Below are positions 1 through 10,793 of a DNA stretch of 64,000 bases, piece by piece. This DNA comes from Prunus persica. Taxonomy: Eukaryota > Streptophyta > Magnoliopsida > Rosales > Rosaceae. Location of the stretch: NCBI RefSeq assembly GCF_000346465.2, contig NC_034016.1, positions 11,031,805 to 11,095,804 of the forward strand, given 5' to 3'. Position numbers and translations under genes: made by a program. The notes below the pieces were generated by a model, which made no database searches, was not told the DNA's origin, and saw only the letters and a program-made list of their open reading frames with translations. Position 1 is the stretch's first letter. The number at the start of each line of letters is the position of its first letter.

Positions 1-1740
1 TTCATCGAACTTCTTGCGCATATTGAACAAGTAGTCAGGGTTCTTGATCGTCCGATAAGAAGTGTATTCCTTGGTGAAGGCGTAGGCTAGCTCCTTGAAG
101 CTGCTGATCGACCCGGATGGTAAGGTGTGGAACCAATCCTGGGCTACCCATTGTAAAGTCATAATAAACATTTTGCACATCAGCGTGTCGTCTGCATTGT
201 AGAGAATCATAACACTTTTGAATTGTTTCAAATGGCTCTCGAGATTGGAATCCCATTTAAATCATGTGAATGAATGCATTGAGAATTGCTTTGGAGAAGC
301 AGCCTGCTAAATTTTGGTGGTAAATTGGTAGAGTTTGCTTGATCCATTTCTCTGCGCAGAGCATCTTCGAAATCTCCACCAATCTTTAGGTCTCGAAGCC
401 GGTTATTCACAAGCTTTTCGACGTCTTCTGCACGTATGGCCTGTGGGTCACGCTGGTGACCTTCATGATTTGGGCGGCACCAATTGACTTCCTCGTTGGC
501 TCGCAAAGGTCGACCTTCTCGGTTGTCCTGCCTGTGTGGCGTGTTGGTAGACTGCGATTGCGAAGGATTCCCTGCTGCTTGTCGACGGGAATTAGTTCTT
601 CAGGAGTGAGCTGCAGAGCGCCTTTCCTTGTGAACTTCATTGCAAGAGTCATTAGGTTGGCCTTCCTTAGGGCCTAACCTATCGTGAATACTTCCCTATG
701 AGCCTAGGTGGGAGCGAATGTTGACTCGCGAGCGCAGCCTTTTGTGCATGTTGGTCCTTGAACTCAATCTAGACTAGAGAATTCGTCTACTTTGAGTGTA
801 GCTTGCGAATGCTTGTGACGTGTTAACATGCTGGTCAAGTTGTTGTCCATCTCCTTGTCTGCTTTCTTCTGCTCGACCTGCTAGGGACTTCTCATACTGC
901 CTATTGGTGCATTCATCCTTCTCTCTTCCCTATGTTGTCCAAGGCCAAGGTTTTTAACCAAGTTTAGTTGGTTGAGGAGCTGCCTCACCAAGTTGTTTTG
1001 GTCATCCATTCTCTGGGTTAGCCAATAGACTCTCAGACTGAGTTCTACTTGACTTCGTGGACCGGGAGGATAGAATTGTGTGAAGCCTAATTGCACACGG
1101 GTTAATGTTTCATTAGAGGTGTACACGGGGGCATATATTGAGCGCGGAGGCAAAGGAGGGAACGAGTGAAATTGTTCCAAGATCGGGCCAAAGTAGGTGA
1201 CAGTGGTGAGACCGTCATGATGGGTGGTTCAGTCACGTTCAGCGACAACGCCGTGATGGCGGGCTTCGGATCCAGTCACGAGCCCATGAGAAGGATTGCT
1301 AGATCATGCCGCGAGGTGATGTGACAGCAAGGCCATGGTCACGTGCAAGGCAGTTTTGGTGGCGAATCTAGGGTGCACTGTTGTTCCAACCATGGGGCCA
1401 TGCAAGGTAGATCCGGCCGTGGGGCAGTGACGCGATGCAACATCGGCTGGTTCCAGAGCTATGGTTTCGAAGGCGGGGACAACATGAGGAATTGTGGCAG
1501 CGGCTTGAACCGTGGCGGAAGCCATGGTGTTGCTGGAAAATAAGGTCACGGCCTCGGTGGCGGTGCACGGTGGCTGTCTTGCTCCTCATGTGTTTACTTC
1601 CGGCTATGGTTATTCGGAATGCTTTGATTGAGCGAAAAAATGGTGGAAATGAATTTCTTTGATTCAAGAGCACGCTTTGAGTATAACTCATGCTCTCAAT
1701 GAAAGCACTAAATATTTGTGCAAAAATTCTCACGAGAGAA
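1..1740 (-). pseudogene. Ty3/gypsy gag and leader, broken, runs off left edge
   Basis: Reading the minus strand, the first 260 bases encode a retrotransposon gag core with the pattern DWFHTLPSGSI-SSF-ELA followed by FTKEYTSYRTIKNPDYLF, the usual plant Ty3/gypsy capsid block. Farther upstream on the same strand (228-506 and 881-1180) are pieces of the gag N-terminus, with the phrases DALRREMDQANST and MDDQNNLVRQLLNQ, in different frames. Frameshifts and stops separate the pieces, so no intact Gag can be made. The rest of the gag-pol lies outside the window. The block sits directly downstream (minus strand) of the LTR at about 1741-2392, as expected for a 5' LTR then gag. The lower end of the leader is not sharply defined. 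Confidence 0.85.
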
Positions 1741-2392
1741 TATTCACTTGTGGATTCTTCAACCTTTGATCTTCCTTCTCTCTCTTCCTCGGTTCCTATA
1801 AAAAAATCAAAGTAAATAAACCAGACCCAAGGGGTGTTAGCTAAAAGCCCTTCGATGCCTAAGTTAGGTCGATTGAATCTAGGAGGAAAAATATCTAAAA
1901 AAGGTATGGAGATTTTTCTATGTTAAGAACTAGGCGGCCAGAGTCGTGTGTGGTGGTTGAGCTGTGTTAAAAATATATAGAGAGGAGATAGAGATGTGGC
2001 GCCGTCAGCTAGGAAGGAGAGAGAGGGAGAGAGATGGTGTTTTCTTGGGTTTTAGAAGTACCTTGTAGCATTGTATTTATAGGCTCCTTGCGTGCTAGGG
2101 TTTTGTAAAGAATAAACTTTTATTTAGAAGGGGTTTATTCTTTTCCCAAATTGTAGATATTAAGTCCATTAAGGATTTGATTGTGATCAAATCTCCTAAT
2201 ATGATGATGATATCACCAAATTAGGATAATATCTTAATTGGTTATATTATCTTTTTAAATAAAGATAAGATCCATATATATTTTTGGTGTCAATTATCTT
2301 GCTAAATAAATGACTTAATTAATTGACTTAGGAGATATTCTTCTTGTCCACGTGGCGTCTCATGATTGGAGGCTAAAATATTTGCTCCCACA
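1741..2392 (-). repeat. Ty3/gypsy 5' LTR (minus strand)
   Basis: On the minus strand the LTR opens with TGTGGGAGCAAATA at 2392. It carries a TATA-like CCTATAAATACAA near 2085 and a CT-rich stretch typical of LTR leader sequence. The TG start is clear. The inner CA end and the primer-binding site are not, so the boundary at about 1741 is a guess from where gag-leader sequence begins. The partner LTR lies beyond the left edge of the window. Confidence 0.6.
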
Positions 2393-2487
2393 GTGATGTT
2401 TGTGGGTTCCTAAGCATTAAAATTTTAAAAATTACAAAGGTAATCCAATTCTGCAGACTTGTATATCAATATAATTTTTTTTGCCCC

Positions 2488-2720
2488 CATCTAGAGAGGC
2501 CAAACTTAGGGTTGAAGAAAATTGCACAAGAATACAAGCTGAACTGGGATTCTTCTAACACTGAAGCAGGTAGTAGCATATTGAATTTGGGATTCTTCTA
2601 ATAGTCAGGCACTTTACATCCAAATCATTGGGTCATCAGCTTTAGCCCAACTTACCAGGTTTCTAGATGATGCTTGACAAGGGTTTTGAAATGTAATTAT
2701 AGGCATAGTACAATTTCTCT
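2488..2720 (+). pseudogene. Possible 3' end of a truncated host gene
   Basis: A short exon-like stretch on the plus strand reads ...GLKKIAQEYKLNWDSSNTEAG, followed by a few codons, stops, and T-rich, UTR-like sequence. The peptide is low in bias and looks like real coding sequence. It faintly recalls plant IST1-like (ESCRT regulator) proteins, but I cannot confirm that family. The gypsy LTR starts about 100 bases upstream, so the 5' part of the gene may have been cut off by that insertion. It could also be a chance open stretch. Confidence 0.3.
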
Positions 2721-2919
2721 CTACTTCCATTTGGATAAGTGTAACTTTGACAATGAATTTATCGATCCTTGTAATACATGTGGAGTTATTTTTTGAATGA
2801 AAATTCTTTATTACGTGTTATCTATTATCGGAAAAGAAGAAAATAGTTTTACTTATCATGAAGCTTCAATTTACAGATGAACTATATTGTTATAAGGTGA
2901 ACTGGAAATTAATAATAAA

Positions 2920-3230
2920 ATACTGATATTTAGTATGACAACGTGCAAAGACTATTGTTAAAAATGTAACAACAACGTGCATACGAATGTTGTCAATGAT
3001 GTGTTCAATAATGTGCAGAAAACGTTATTGTACACTTATTTCACAATATACGTGAGGTGCATTTAATGGTGTTAACAACGAGCACTGATATCAACGACAA
3101 CATGCAAAGCGTGTTGTCGAAAGCCCTGGACCTTTTAACGACATCAACGTCAACAACGTGCGCCACGTGTTATTAATATCCGTCAACAACACACAATGCG
3201 CGTTATTAAATGACTTTTTTTCTTGTAGTG
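2920..3230. mobile_element. CACTA (En/Spm) transposon end
   Basis: The stretch ends at 3230 with the complement of the CACTA terminal sequence CACTACAAGAAAAAAAG. The preceding 300 bases are packed with short subterminal repeats of the type AACAACGTGC and GTTGTC in both orientations, as in plant CACTA elements. No matching left terminus (CACTACAAG) is visible upstream, so this is one end of a deleted element. Confidence 0.65.
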
Positions 3231-3324
3231 CAAGCATACGAGTTCACTTGGCCCTGGACACGGATAGGTTTGATTTGGTAGAGAACTCAACCCATTAACC
3301 CTTAAAAGTATATGAAGTTAGTAA

Positions 3325-4193
3325 GGTTTAAAATATCGATGGTATCGAAAATATTGGTAGTACAAAAAAACATAAATTTCAATGGAAATATCAAGATATT
3401 ATCAATGTCAATAAAAATTGAACAAAAACCATGAAAATTGTAAGAAAAACTTGAAAAATTTTATTAAAACTTTAGAGAAAGTTTATTTAGTCAACTATCT
3501 ATTAGTTTATCACAAAAAAAAATTGGAAGGAAATGCATTGCATGATGGCTTTAACTTATTTAATTTGATTATATAGTGAGCCACAAACACTGTGAGTGTA
3601 AATAATATGTAGTGTTAAACAGCCCGAATGGCTATTTAATACCTTGGCAATTGATGCCAAGGTTAGCGTTCGGCTATAATAATATTAGCTCTTTTCCCGG
3701 AAAAAAAAGAAGAAAAACAGAAAAAGATAATATGTAGTAATTAATGAAAGAAGATTAAACACACCATAATTATTTATATATATATAATGATTTTATACAA
3801 TATTTTACGTTTTATACATTGCACGGTAAGATACATGAGTGACTTAGTACCACATAGAATTCCCTTTTGTGTATTATCACAAAAACATAAGCAACATGGT
3901 GGTTAAGGTATTGGAGGAGTGAAATGGTAGGGGTTCGAATCCCCTTTGCATATGTGCTTTGTGTGTGTGTATGTGTGTTTTTTTTTCCCTTTTTTCCATT
4001 ACATTGATATTTTTGATATTATAGCGATATTTTGACAAAATATTGTTGAAGTGTGAGTGAAATTATCGACATCGATATTTTTCGATATTATCGATGTTTA
4101 TTCAATATGTGTATGGATATGTTCCAAAATATCCGTGACTCGAAAAAACGATAATATCCTCTATATTTTGTCGATATTATCGATATTTTAGAC
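3325..4193. mobile_element. TIR element with ATATCGAT-rich ends
   Basis: The left end GGTTTAAAATATCGATGGTA and the right end, read on the other strand, GTCTAAAATATCGATAATAT, match over about 32 bases. Further TATCGAT-type motifs lie just inside both ends. This gives a non-coding inverted-repeat element of about 870 bp that contains a SINE. No clear target duplication is visible, so its superfamily is not assigned. Confidence 0.45.
3891..3990 (+). repeat. tRNA-derived SINE
   Basis: The sequence has a pol III A-box-like TGGTTAAGGTATTGG followed about 35 bases later by a B box GGTTCGAATCC, then a (TG)n and T-rich tail. This is the layout of a plant SINE head. It lies inside the TIR element at 3325-4193. 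It does not fold as a functional tRNA gene. Confidence 0.55.
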
Positions 4194-5344
4194 TACGCAA
4201 TAGACAAGGAAGTTCAGTAGAGCTGACTTCAGGTGATTTCAACAGTAAGGTTCAAAGATATGTTCCTTGGAGTGCAAGGCTGATGGTATCTTAAGATGAC
4301 TCCAAATTGCTTTGTATTGATGCTTTGTACAAATGGATGTTGCCAAATCTCGGTATATTTTCAGTTGCAGCCGCCCCTTCTAGATAGACTTGACGATGAC
4401 CTTGAGTATTTGATTGTTCTCAAAGTGATTTGAGTGAATCACATAAACACATGTTGATCTAATTTTAGACATTAACCACTCTCTTATTGCATGACAAAGA
4501 TAATTATTGGCACTTTCAAACTTGTTTTACCTGATATAAACATGGAAATTTTGCTAAAGTGATATGATATGAAACTTATGCTAAAAAATTGCTTATTATT
4601 TTTTTTATGTGCCCTGTGGATGAATTATTGGGGATTTAACAAAGGCAAATCTGATGGGACATGGTGTTAGCAAACATGTGTTGGGCCCGGCCTAACGTGT
4701 TCACCTTGCCTTCTTAGTTTACATTAGGCTCAAGATATGCAATCAATAGATGGTTAGAGTGCTATATATAAATCATAAATGTGGACTTTTATATTAGCCA
4801 CAAGATTCATCTGAATAGTAACTTCACTTAAGTTTAAAGAAACGATCACGTGACTAATATGAAGACCCACATGAGGAGTGCATATATGTCACCCTCCTCA
4901 CTATAGAATTTCACGTAAATATTCAATACTTATCATTTCTCTACTCATATTTCTCAAGACATGGCCTTTCTTTTGACCTTTTCAACCGGAAAATACCAAC
5001 TCAGTGTCGTTTAGCTTTGCTTATTTGGAGTCAGAAGTCATTATTTTGACATTTTTGAAATCACAACTCGTTTGGTAAAAGGTTTAAAAATCACTTTTGT
5101 GGAATCACTTATCCAAATGAAAAGCACAATGAATCGGGAAAAAAATAAAATAAAATAAAATTCTTTCTTATGACCACGGTTGAAAATTATAAGTCCCTCA
5201 AAATTTGAGAATTCACTTGGCTTTAGTCTCTATAGCTCTCAAGTAGTATTGATGTGGGTTGTAAACAAGAAAAATGAATAAATCTCAAGAATTGGTTGGA
5301 CATAAGAAAGTTCAAGAATTGAAGCAAGAACCTCCTTCACGTTT
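4194..5344. other. Intergenic, no gene seen
   Basis: AT-rich spacer between the TIR element and the 3' end of the SWEET gene. It contains scattered stops in all frames and no clear repeat ends. The last 100 to 200 bases probably hold the SWEET 3' UTR (minus strand). Confidence 0.5.
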
Positions 5345-6609
5345 CTAAACATCTGAGAGTTGAACCTCAGATTTTGGTTTTTCATCCTCCTCATCCCAGT
5401 TGGTGGTCTTGTAGTAGGTGGCATATAGGATGAGCTGCACCAACCCGGAAATTGATCCCAAACCATTGGGAACCTACCAAAATTTTTCAAAGAAAAATGA
5501 TTATTCACTCTTCTTTTTTAAAATAAAAATAATTAATATAAACGTACTTGAAACAACAAAAATGTGTAGAGAATTACCAAAATGTAGGGATCAAATTTGA
5601 TGAGTGCATAGATGAGCCAGACAATTCCATTGCAGAAGTTAGCAAGAGAGAGGGTAAACGGCATATATTTCACACTTTTTGTCTTGATGACCATTTTCTG
5701 CCACCCAAAAAGTAAGATATATAAAGCCGTGGTGAATGATTTTCAACCCTTTGACGATGATTCATCCAAAGGTTAAAAATGTGTGTCAATTTATGTGGAT
5801 TTTTGTGAGTCCCCTGATCCCGACTCAAAAATATTGAAGACATGCAATATCTTTGCAACATAATAATATATGGAAATGACTTATTTCTACATACCATGAT
5901 TGTCAAGGGTGAGGCATACATAATGATGTTGAAGACAATGCACAAGATGCCAATTATCATAGACCGGCCCTTAGTGGTATGGAGAAAGTGCAGGGTGACG
6001 AAAACCACAACAGCAAAGAAGATAACTTCAACCAGAAGAGCAATAAGAATCCTTCGCTTTGCGTTAGATGAGTATGTTAAGAAGATGGCAATGTAGATGA
6101 GTTCGATAACGAATCCACAACCGTTGATTGTAACGACAAGAACGCTATCCGGATGGACAAAGGGCATGCCATAGAAAGACCACATTGCACAATTGAGCAA
6201 TGTTGCTACATAAGGATCTGCCTTGAATTCTCCTACTGATTTTTGCTTGATTATTTTCAAAAATGTTGTGCTGCAGTATTTTCATAATTCATTACGTAAC
6301 ATAAGATCTTTGTAAATGCGTAGGTTAGAGATCAGAAAAAGATAAAGGCAAAGAGAAAGGAGCTAGAGCTTACAATGGGGAGGTAAACAAAAAGAAAGAG
6401 ATGACATTACCTATGAGAAAAAAGGAACAAGAAAAAACAGTATAGGTAAGATAAATGTGAGTAGAAATAATCGTATCTTTCTCACTGGTGTAGTGTCACG
6501 AAAATAGGCAGAGAGCTAGATTGAAAATAGAGGAAAATAAACGGAAGCGCTAAACAAATAACTGACCGATAATGCCTACAATGATTCTGATCGCTTCTAG
6601 ATTCACCAT
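5345..6609 (-). CDS. SWEET bidirectional sugar transporter (clade II type)
   Basis: Membrane uniporter that lets sugars move down their gradient. Coding exons (minus strand): 6609-6567, 6410-6374, 6270-5895, 5697-5578, 5473-5345. Splice sites are all GT-AG and frames join, giving 234 aa. The protein starts [15 protein letters not shown] and has two MtN3/saliva three-helix units (about residues 8-95 and 130-215) joined by a linker helix. Family signatures are [52 protein letters not shown] and [20 protein letters not shown]. The 37-base second exon is typical of SWEET genes. The third exon (376 bases) covers what is usually two exons (about 214 and 162), so an intron appears lost. In the first helix pair the motif reads SPFTTF rather than the common SPVPTF. 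Sequence is closest from memory to SWEET5/SWEET7-like proteins; the exact ortholog is uncertain. Confidence 0.93.
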
Positions 6610-6800
6610 TTTTACGTTTAGCGGAGAATCAAAATGTGGCGAATGTTTTCCTTAATTGTTACACAAAACAAAAGAGGATTTTTTTTATCGTAAGAACGAA
6701 GATGATATGAAGACTACTTGGGGTTTTGATGAGGTTTAGATTGAAAACTTAGAATTATTTAAAGGGCCATTCTGAATTAGAAATTTATTTTTAGCCATAT
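6610..6800 (-). promoter_or_regulatory. SWEET promoter and 5' UTR
   Basis: On the minus strand a TATA-like TTTAAATAATT lies at 6753-6763, about 150 bases before the start codon, followed by an AT-rich leader without another in-frame ATG that would extend the protein. Assignment is by position and motif only. Confidence 0.4.
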
Positions 6801-8645
6801 CCACAACAAAATGTGACACATATGGGTGTAAGTGACCTGCCTCAAAGTGTTGTATTGTTAGATCAGGTGGCTGGGCTTCGGGGAAAGTAATATTATTATC
6901 TGTTATATGGTTGTAAACTGCCTACACTCTCAAAAGATTGTTCTCAGAGATGTAAAAGACATGGTGCTGGACAAGACACCGATTTTGGGTGAAGCTCCTG
7001 ATCCTTTTTGTTATAACAAATAGATAATTTTGTTTTAAAAAGTCTTGCTATTTTTTCCCATGGAATTTTGTTTCTAATGTTAATATAATTTGCATACTTT
7101 TGCTTATATTTTCTGGGCCCCCAAACTTCAAATCTTAGCTTCATCGTGCATTACAAATCGAGTTTGATTCTTCTTTTCGTACATTAAAGCAGTTTAATAT
7201 CGCTTTGTCAAAAAGAAAAAACCTACTGATAACTAAGCGGCGTAAAAATAACAAGGTATCAAAATAAAAAAATGGGTGATAACCTAATACAACATGTAGC
7301 TGCAGCCAATTGGTCAAAACCATTAAATTTTCCTGCCCCTGTTAAAATATGTCAACCAACAGTGACAACTTCCTAGTGTGGGGATGATGATGAAGTTGCT
7401 TTTTTTTTTTTTTTTTTTTGTGGGCGAAAGATGATGACGAAGTTGCTAGGAAAATAAGATAAGAAAAGGACAGTCCATGCTTATGCTTGAATTCAAAGAA
7501 AGAGGGTGGCAAGTGGGGCTGATCATTGCTGTTTGTTTCCCGGGAAAATTCACACCTGTCTGTGGAAATGCGAGCTGTTACATATTTAGAGGGAGGTCTC
7601 TTTCATTGTTGCCAACAGCTAACTAAACCTCCACACGTCGACACATACACCAACAGAGATAGAAAGATGCAACTCAAATAATTGTAGAATTTCCTAACTT
7701 TGATGGTTACACATTTTGCTTCTTTTTTTTTTTTTTTTTTTTTTCTGTTGTTGTTGTTTTCTTCTTTTTTTTGGAGTAGGACAAGTGCACATTATTGCAA
7801 ATGAACGAAAGTCGTTTTGTTGTAATTGTTTTCAAGTAATAAATTTTTTTAAAGGCAAATGGAAAAAGGGTTTATTTAGCCTCTTGTTTTTCATTCAAAT
7901 CCCATTTAAACAAGTTTTCAAAGATTTAGGGCTCTCATGGAATTTTTATTTATTTTTACCTGAAGAAGCACTTTTACTAGAATGTTGAAATTTTTGTCAA
8001 AAATTTAAGTATTTCTTTAAGAACATAAAACATTTTTAAAAAAATACGGCCAAACGTAGCTATAAACGTTTTTCTTTTTTTTTTTGGGTTAAAAAGAGCA
8101 TTGACTAACAACCTCAAAAATCATGAGATAAAATTGAAAATTACTAACCCCTCTGTATTCGTGAATGCACATAAGCACACAACAAACCAAATTTTATGTT
8201 AAAAAGTGGATCCCAAAAGGGCTATATATGTGCTTCAAATAGAAATTTTATGTCAAAAAATGAATCCAAAAGGAGATATATGTATGCTTCAAATTCAAAA
8301 GATAAATCATCCGTGTACGTAGAGAAATTCGCTTAATCCCCCGACAAGATGACTCGATTATTTTGGTACTGTTACTTATTCCCTCTATCAATAATACTAT
8401 GGCTCTTTTCTCAAAAAAGATAAATAGCAAGATACAGCACAAAAGCCATAAATATCTTTCTCTCGAACAAAGCATACAAAATGAAAAGCAAAAACTAATA
8501 ATAATACTTCCACCATATGTTATCAAACACGAGAACAGCAGAAACATAACTAACTTTCGAATTTATCTCATCTATTTATATTATATAATAATATATATAT
8601 ATAAAAATATATATTCATGTTGTAATTTTTATTAAAAATTAAATA
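6801..8645. other. Intergenic, AT-rich with poly-T runs
   Basis: Spacer between the SWEET promoter and the 3' end of the PB1 gene. It has long T runs near 7400 and 7722 and no convincing coding or transposon structure. Open frames here are low-complexity. Confidence 0.5.
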
Positions 8646-10106
8646 TCACACCGAAGTCTGTGGAAGCTTTGAACCCACCACCTTACCCTCTTGACTCAAC
8701 CCGCCAGCCACTCGCAATTCACCGCCAACTGCCGGGGGACCCACAGCTTGGTACGCCTGCTGCTGCTGCGGTGGCTGCATAACCCCACCTCCTGGCGCAG
8801 TATAGTACACCTGCCTCCCCGTCACGCTATCGTACGCCATCTGAGTATACGGCGACGCCTCGGCGTACGTCGCCACATATTTTGGGGGCTGCGGAGGCAG
8901 AGTACTTGGCTGAGGCTGCGGAGGCAGAGTACTTGGCTGCGGCTGCGGTGGCAGAGTACTTTGCTGCTGCTGCTGCTGCTGCTGCTGTGGTACCACATTG
9001 TACACCGGCTGATCCCGGTAAACTTCAGACCCCATCCGCGGCTGCATGTGGTAGTATCCTTGACCGGGCGGGCCGGTCACCGGTCGTACCATTGGCGGCG
9101 GCGCGTGATACATAGCGCCGCCTCCGGTGGTGGCTGTGATCATGTACATCGGCTGTTCAGGTGCGGCCGTCCCTGGAAACCCCACACTGGGGACCTGCTT
9201 CTCCGCCCAGTACCCCGGCGGCGGCGGCGCCGTCACCGGAGGCGCCTTCTCTGGAAGTTTCTGTACGTAATAATCTCCGGCACCGCCGCCGTACCCTCCG
9301 ACGAGATTCTCGTCAACCTGTCTCCGATACATGGCCTGCTGATGATCTTGCTCTGCAATTTGTAGCCTCTGCAAATGCCTCTGGAACTCCACCGGATCCG
9401 ACCCGATCACCCGGTCACCGTGACTCGACCTCACCTGGAATTCTGGTGGCGGCGCCACGTGTTCCGGTACCGCAGGCACCGCGGGGGGAGGAGGCGGCAC
9501 GACGGCAGCGACGCCTCCCTTTTCCAAACCGAAGAGAAAGTCGACGTTATTTTGGACAGGAGGCTTGGAATTCGAGTCGGGTCCCTGGGCGGGACTGGAA
9601 TTTAGAGCTTCAACGAACCGATCCCTATCGGATCTTCCACCATCCGACCCGAATCCGCCGTCGGGGCTGGCGTTAAAGAGGAACAATCTCATGCGGACGG
9701 GCCTAGCGGAAGTCCGGTAGACCCGATCGTACTCGTGCATCATGTGCTCCAAGTCGTCGTCGTTGGTGACAGAGATCAGGGCGTCGAGGTCTTCGCCGGG
9801 GAGCTGGTACTTGAACGACACGTCGGTTTCGGAGAGGGAGGAGAGCTTGGAGACGAGAGCGGCGAACTTGGTGCTGCGATCAACGGCGAGGATCTTAGTC
9901 TCACCGCCAACGTAGCAGAGCTGGTTGTCGTGCGGGCGGGGGAGGATCTTGCCGCCATAGCTGCACATGAACTTGACTTTGTAGTTCTGGGACTGCGAAT
10001 TGGCTTGTTCGACGTCCCATGGCGGAGGGTTCTCGAAATCGATCTCGCGGGAGCGAGGGGACGAGTCGCCGGATTCCGGGTAGGAGCTGTAGGAGTAGTT
10101 CTCCAT
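8646..10106 (-). CDS. PB1-domain (octicosapeptide/Phox/Bem1p) protein
   Basis: Single-exon gene of 486 aa. Residues about 41-144 form a PB1 domain, a ubiquitin-like fold for pairing with other PB1 proteins. It begins NYKVKFMCSYGGKILPRP, with the basic lysines of the front face, and contains the acidic OPCA-type stretch GEDLDALISVTNDDDLEHMM. The rest is Pro, Gln, Gly and Tyr rich and looks disordered. It includes a poly-Gln run (about residues 372-381) and three copies of an STLPPQPQP unit just after it. The start ATGG is preceded by a CT-rich leader and no upstream in-frame extension is seen. Plant proteins of this type are scaffold or signalling proteins of mostly unknown partner. From memory it resembles the Arabidopsis AT5G64430 group. 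Confidence 0.93.
   Translation of the reverse strand: MENYSYSSYPESGDSSPRSREIDFENPPPWDVEQANSQSQNYKVKFMCSYGGKILPRPHDNQLCYVGGETKILAVDRSTKFAALVSKLSSLSETDVSFKYQLPGEDLDALISVTNDDDLEHMMHEYDRVYRTSARPVRMRLFLFNASPDGGFGSDGGRSDRDRFVEALNSSPAQGPDSNSKPPVQNNVDFLFGLEKGGVAAVVPPPPPAVPAVPEHVAPPPEFQVRSSHGDRVIGSDPVEFQRHLQRLQIAEQDHQQAMYRRQVDENLVGGYGGGAGDYYVQKLPEKAPPVTAPPPPGYWAEKQVPSVGFPGTAAPEQPMYMITATTGGGAMYHAPPPMVRPVTGPPGQGYYHMQPRMGSEVYRDQPVYNVVPQQQQQQQQQSTLPPQPQPSTLPPQPQPSTLPPQPPKYVATYAEASPYTQMAYDSVTGRQVYYTAPGGGVMQPPQQQQAYQAVGPPAVGGELRVAGGLSQEGKVVGSKLPQTSV
8962..8988 (-). repeat. In-frame CAG repeat encoding poly-Gln
   Basis: An uninterrupted (TGC)n run on the plus strand, about nine triplets, encodes glutamines in the PB1 protein. 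It is followed on the coding strand by a 27-base minisatellite for STLPPQPQP. Triplet runs such as this usually vary in length between cultivars. Confidence 0.85.
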
Positions 10107-10440
10107 GGCTATGACGACGAGAGCTTGAGAGAGAGAGAGTGGTTTAGTGGATTTGGGAGTCCATGATTAGGAGGAGAAGAAAGAGGGAGGGTTGGAGAAG
10201 ACTTGGGCGATCTTTTATTTTCGTTTGTTTTGGCGTTCAATAGGATCACTGGGACAGGTGGCGTTGTTAGATTGGGTAGTGGATGGTGATGTGAGTGGGG
10301 GATGGACTTTTGGGGTTGGGGTGGGGGTCACCTAGCATGTATTCAGGGGAGGGAGAGAGAGAGAGGAGATAAGAGAGTGATGTTTTGACTGGGATTGGAC
10401 TAATAATAAGGGGAGTCTCTCTTTGCAAATGCCAGTGAGT
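10107..10440 (-). promoter_or_regulatory. PB1 gene 5' UTR and promoter
   Basis: Directly upstream of the start codon the minus strand carries a (CT)n leader (complement of GAGAGAGAGAG near 10129-10140) and a second (CT)n block near 10355-10365. CT/GA tracts are common core-promoter and leader elements in plants. No clear TATA box was found. Confidence 0.4.
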
Positions 10441-10628
10441 GCCAATTGAATGTATTTCAAGAAAGATGAAAGTTACATATTCAACAAATGAAATAGTGAA
10501 AAGTGAAAGAGAATGGAGACATTTGATAGTTACCCTAAATTTTAAATTCTAAACTTGAAACTCTAATGCCGCGTTTGATATGGAGAGAATTAGACTGAAA
10601 GTAGTTTGGATTAGTAAAATGATTTAGA

Positions 10629-10793
10629 TCTCGTTTGAAATGAAGGAAGAATATGGATGTTGTCTTCTAACTTGAAGGATTAAGGTAGACTATTCATAAG
10701 AAGTAAGTTTTTACGCATCAACAACCTCTTATGGATAGTCAACGTTAATCCTTCAAGTTAGAAGAAAACACTCATGTTCTTCTTTTACGTTAG
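10629..10793. repeat. Foldback (hairpin) element
   Basis: Two arms of about 70 bases face each other around a ~20-base loop. The core CTTCTAACTTGAAGGATTA is repeated exactly on the opposite strand, and the arms go on to a shared ACTATxCATAAGA segment next to the loop. This is a small foldback MITE or a hairpin-forming relic. Transcribed, it would give a long near-perfect stem. Confidence 0.65.

Noticed and set aside
3891..3990. A tRNA gene
   Set aside because: A and B boxes are present but the acceptor and anticodon arms do not pair; a SINE fits better.
8691..9676. Long plus-strand open frames overlapping the PB1 gene
   Set aside because: They are antisense shadows of a GC-rich coding region; their peptides are Arg- and Ala-rich with no domain, while the minus-strand frame has a clear PB1 domain.
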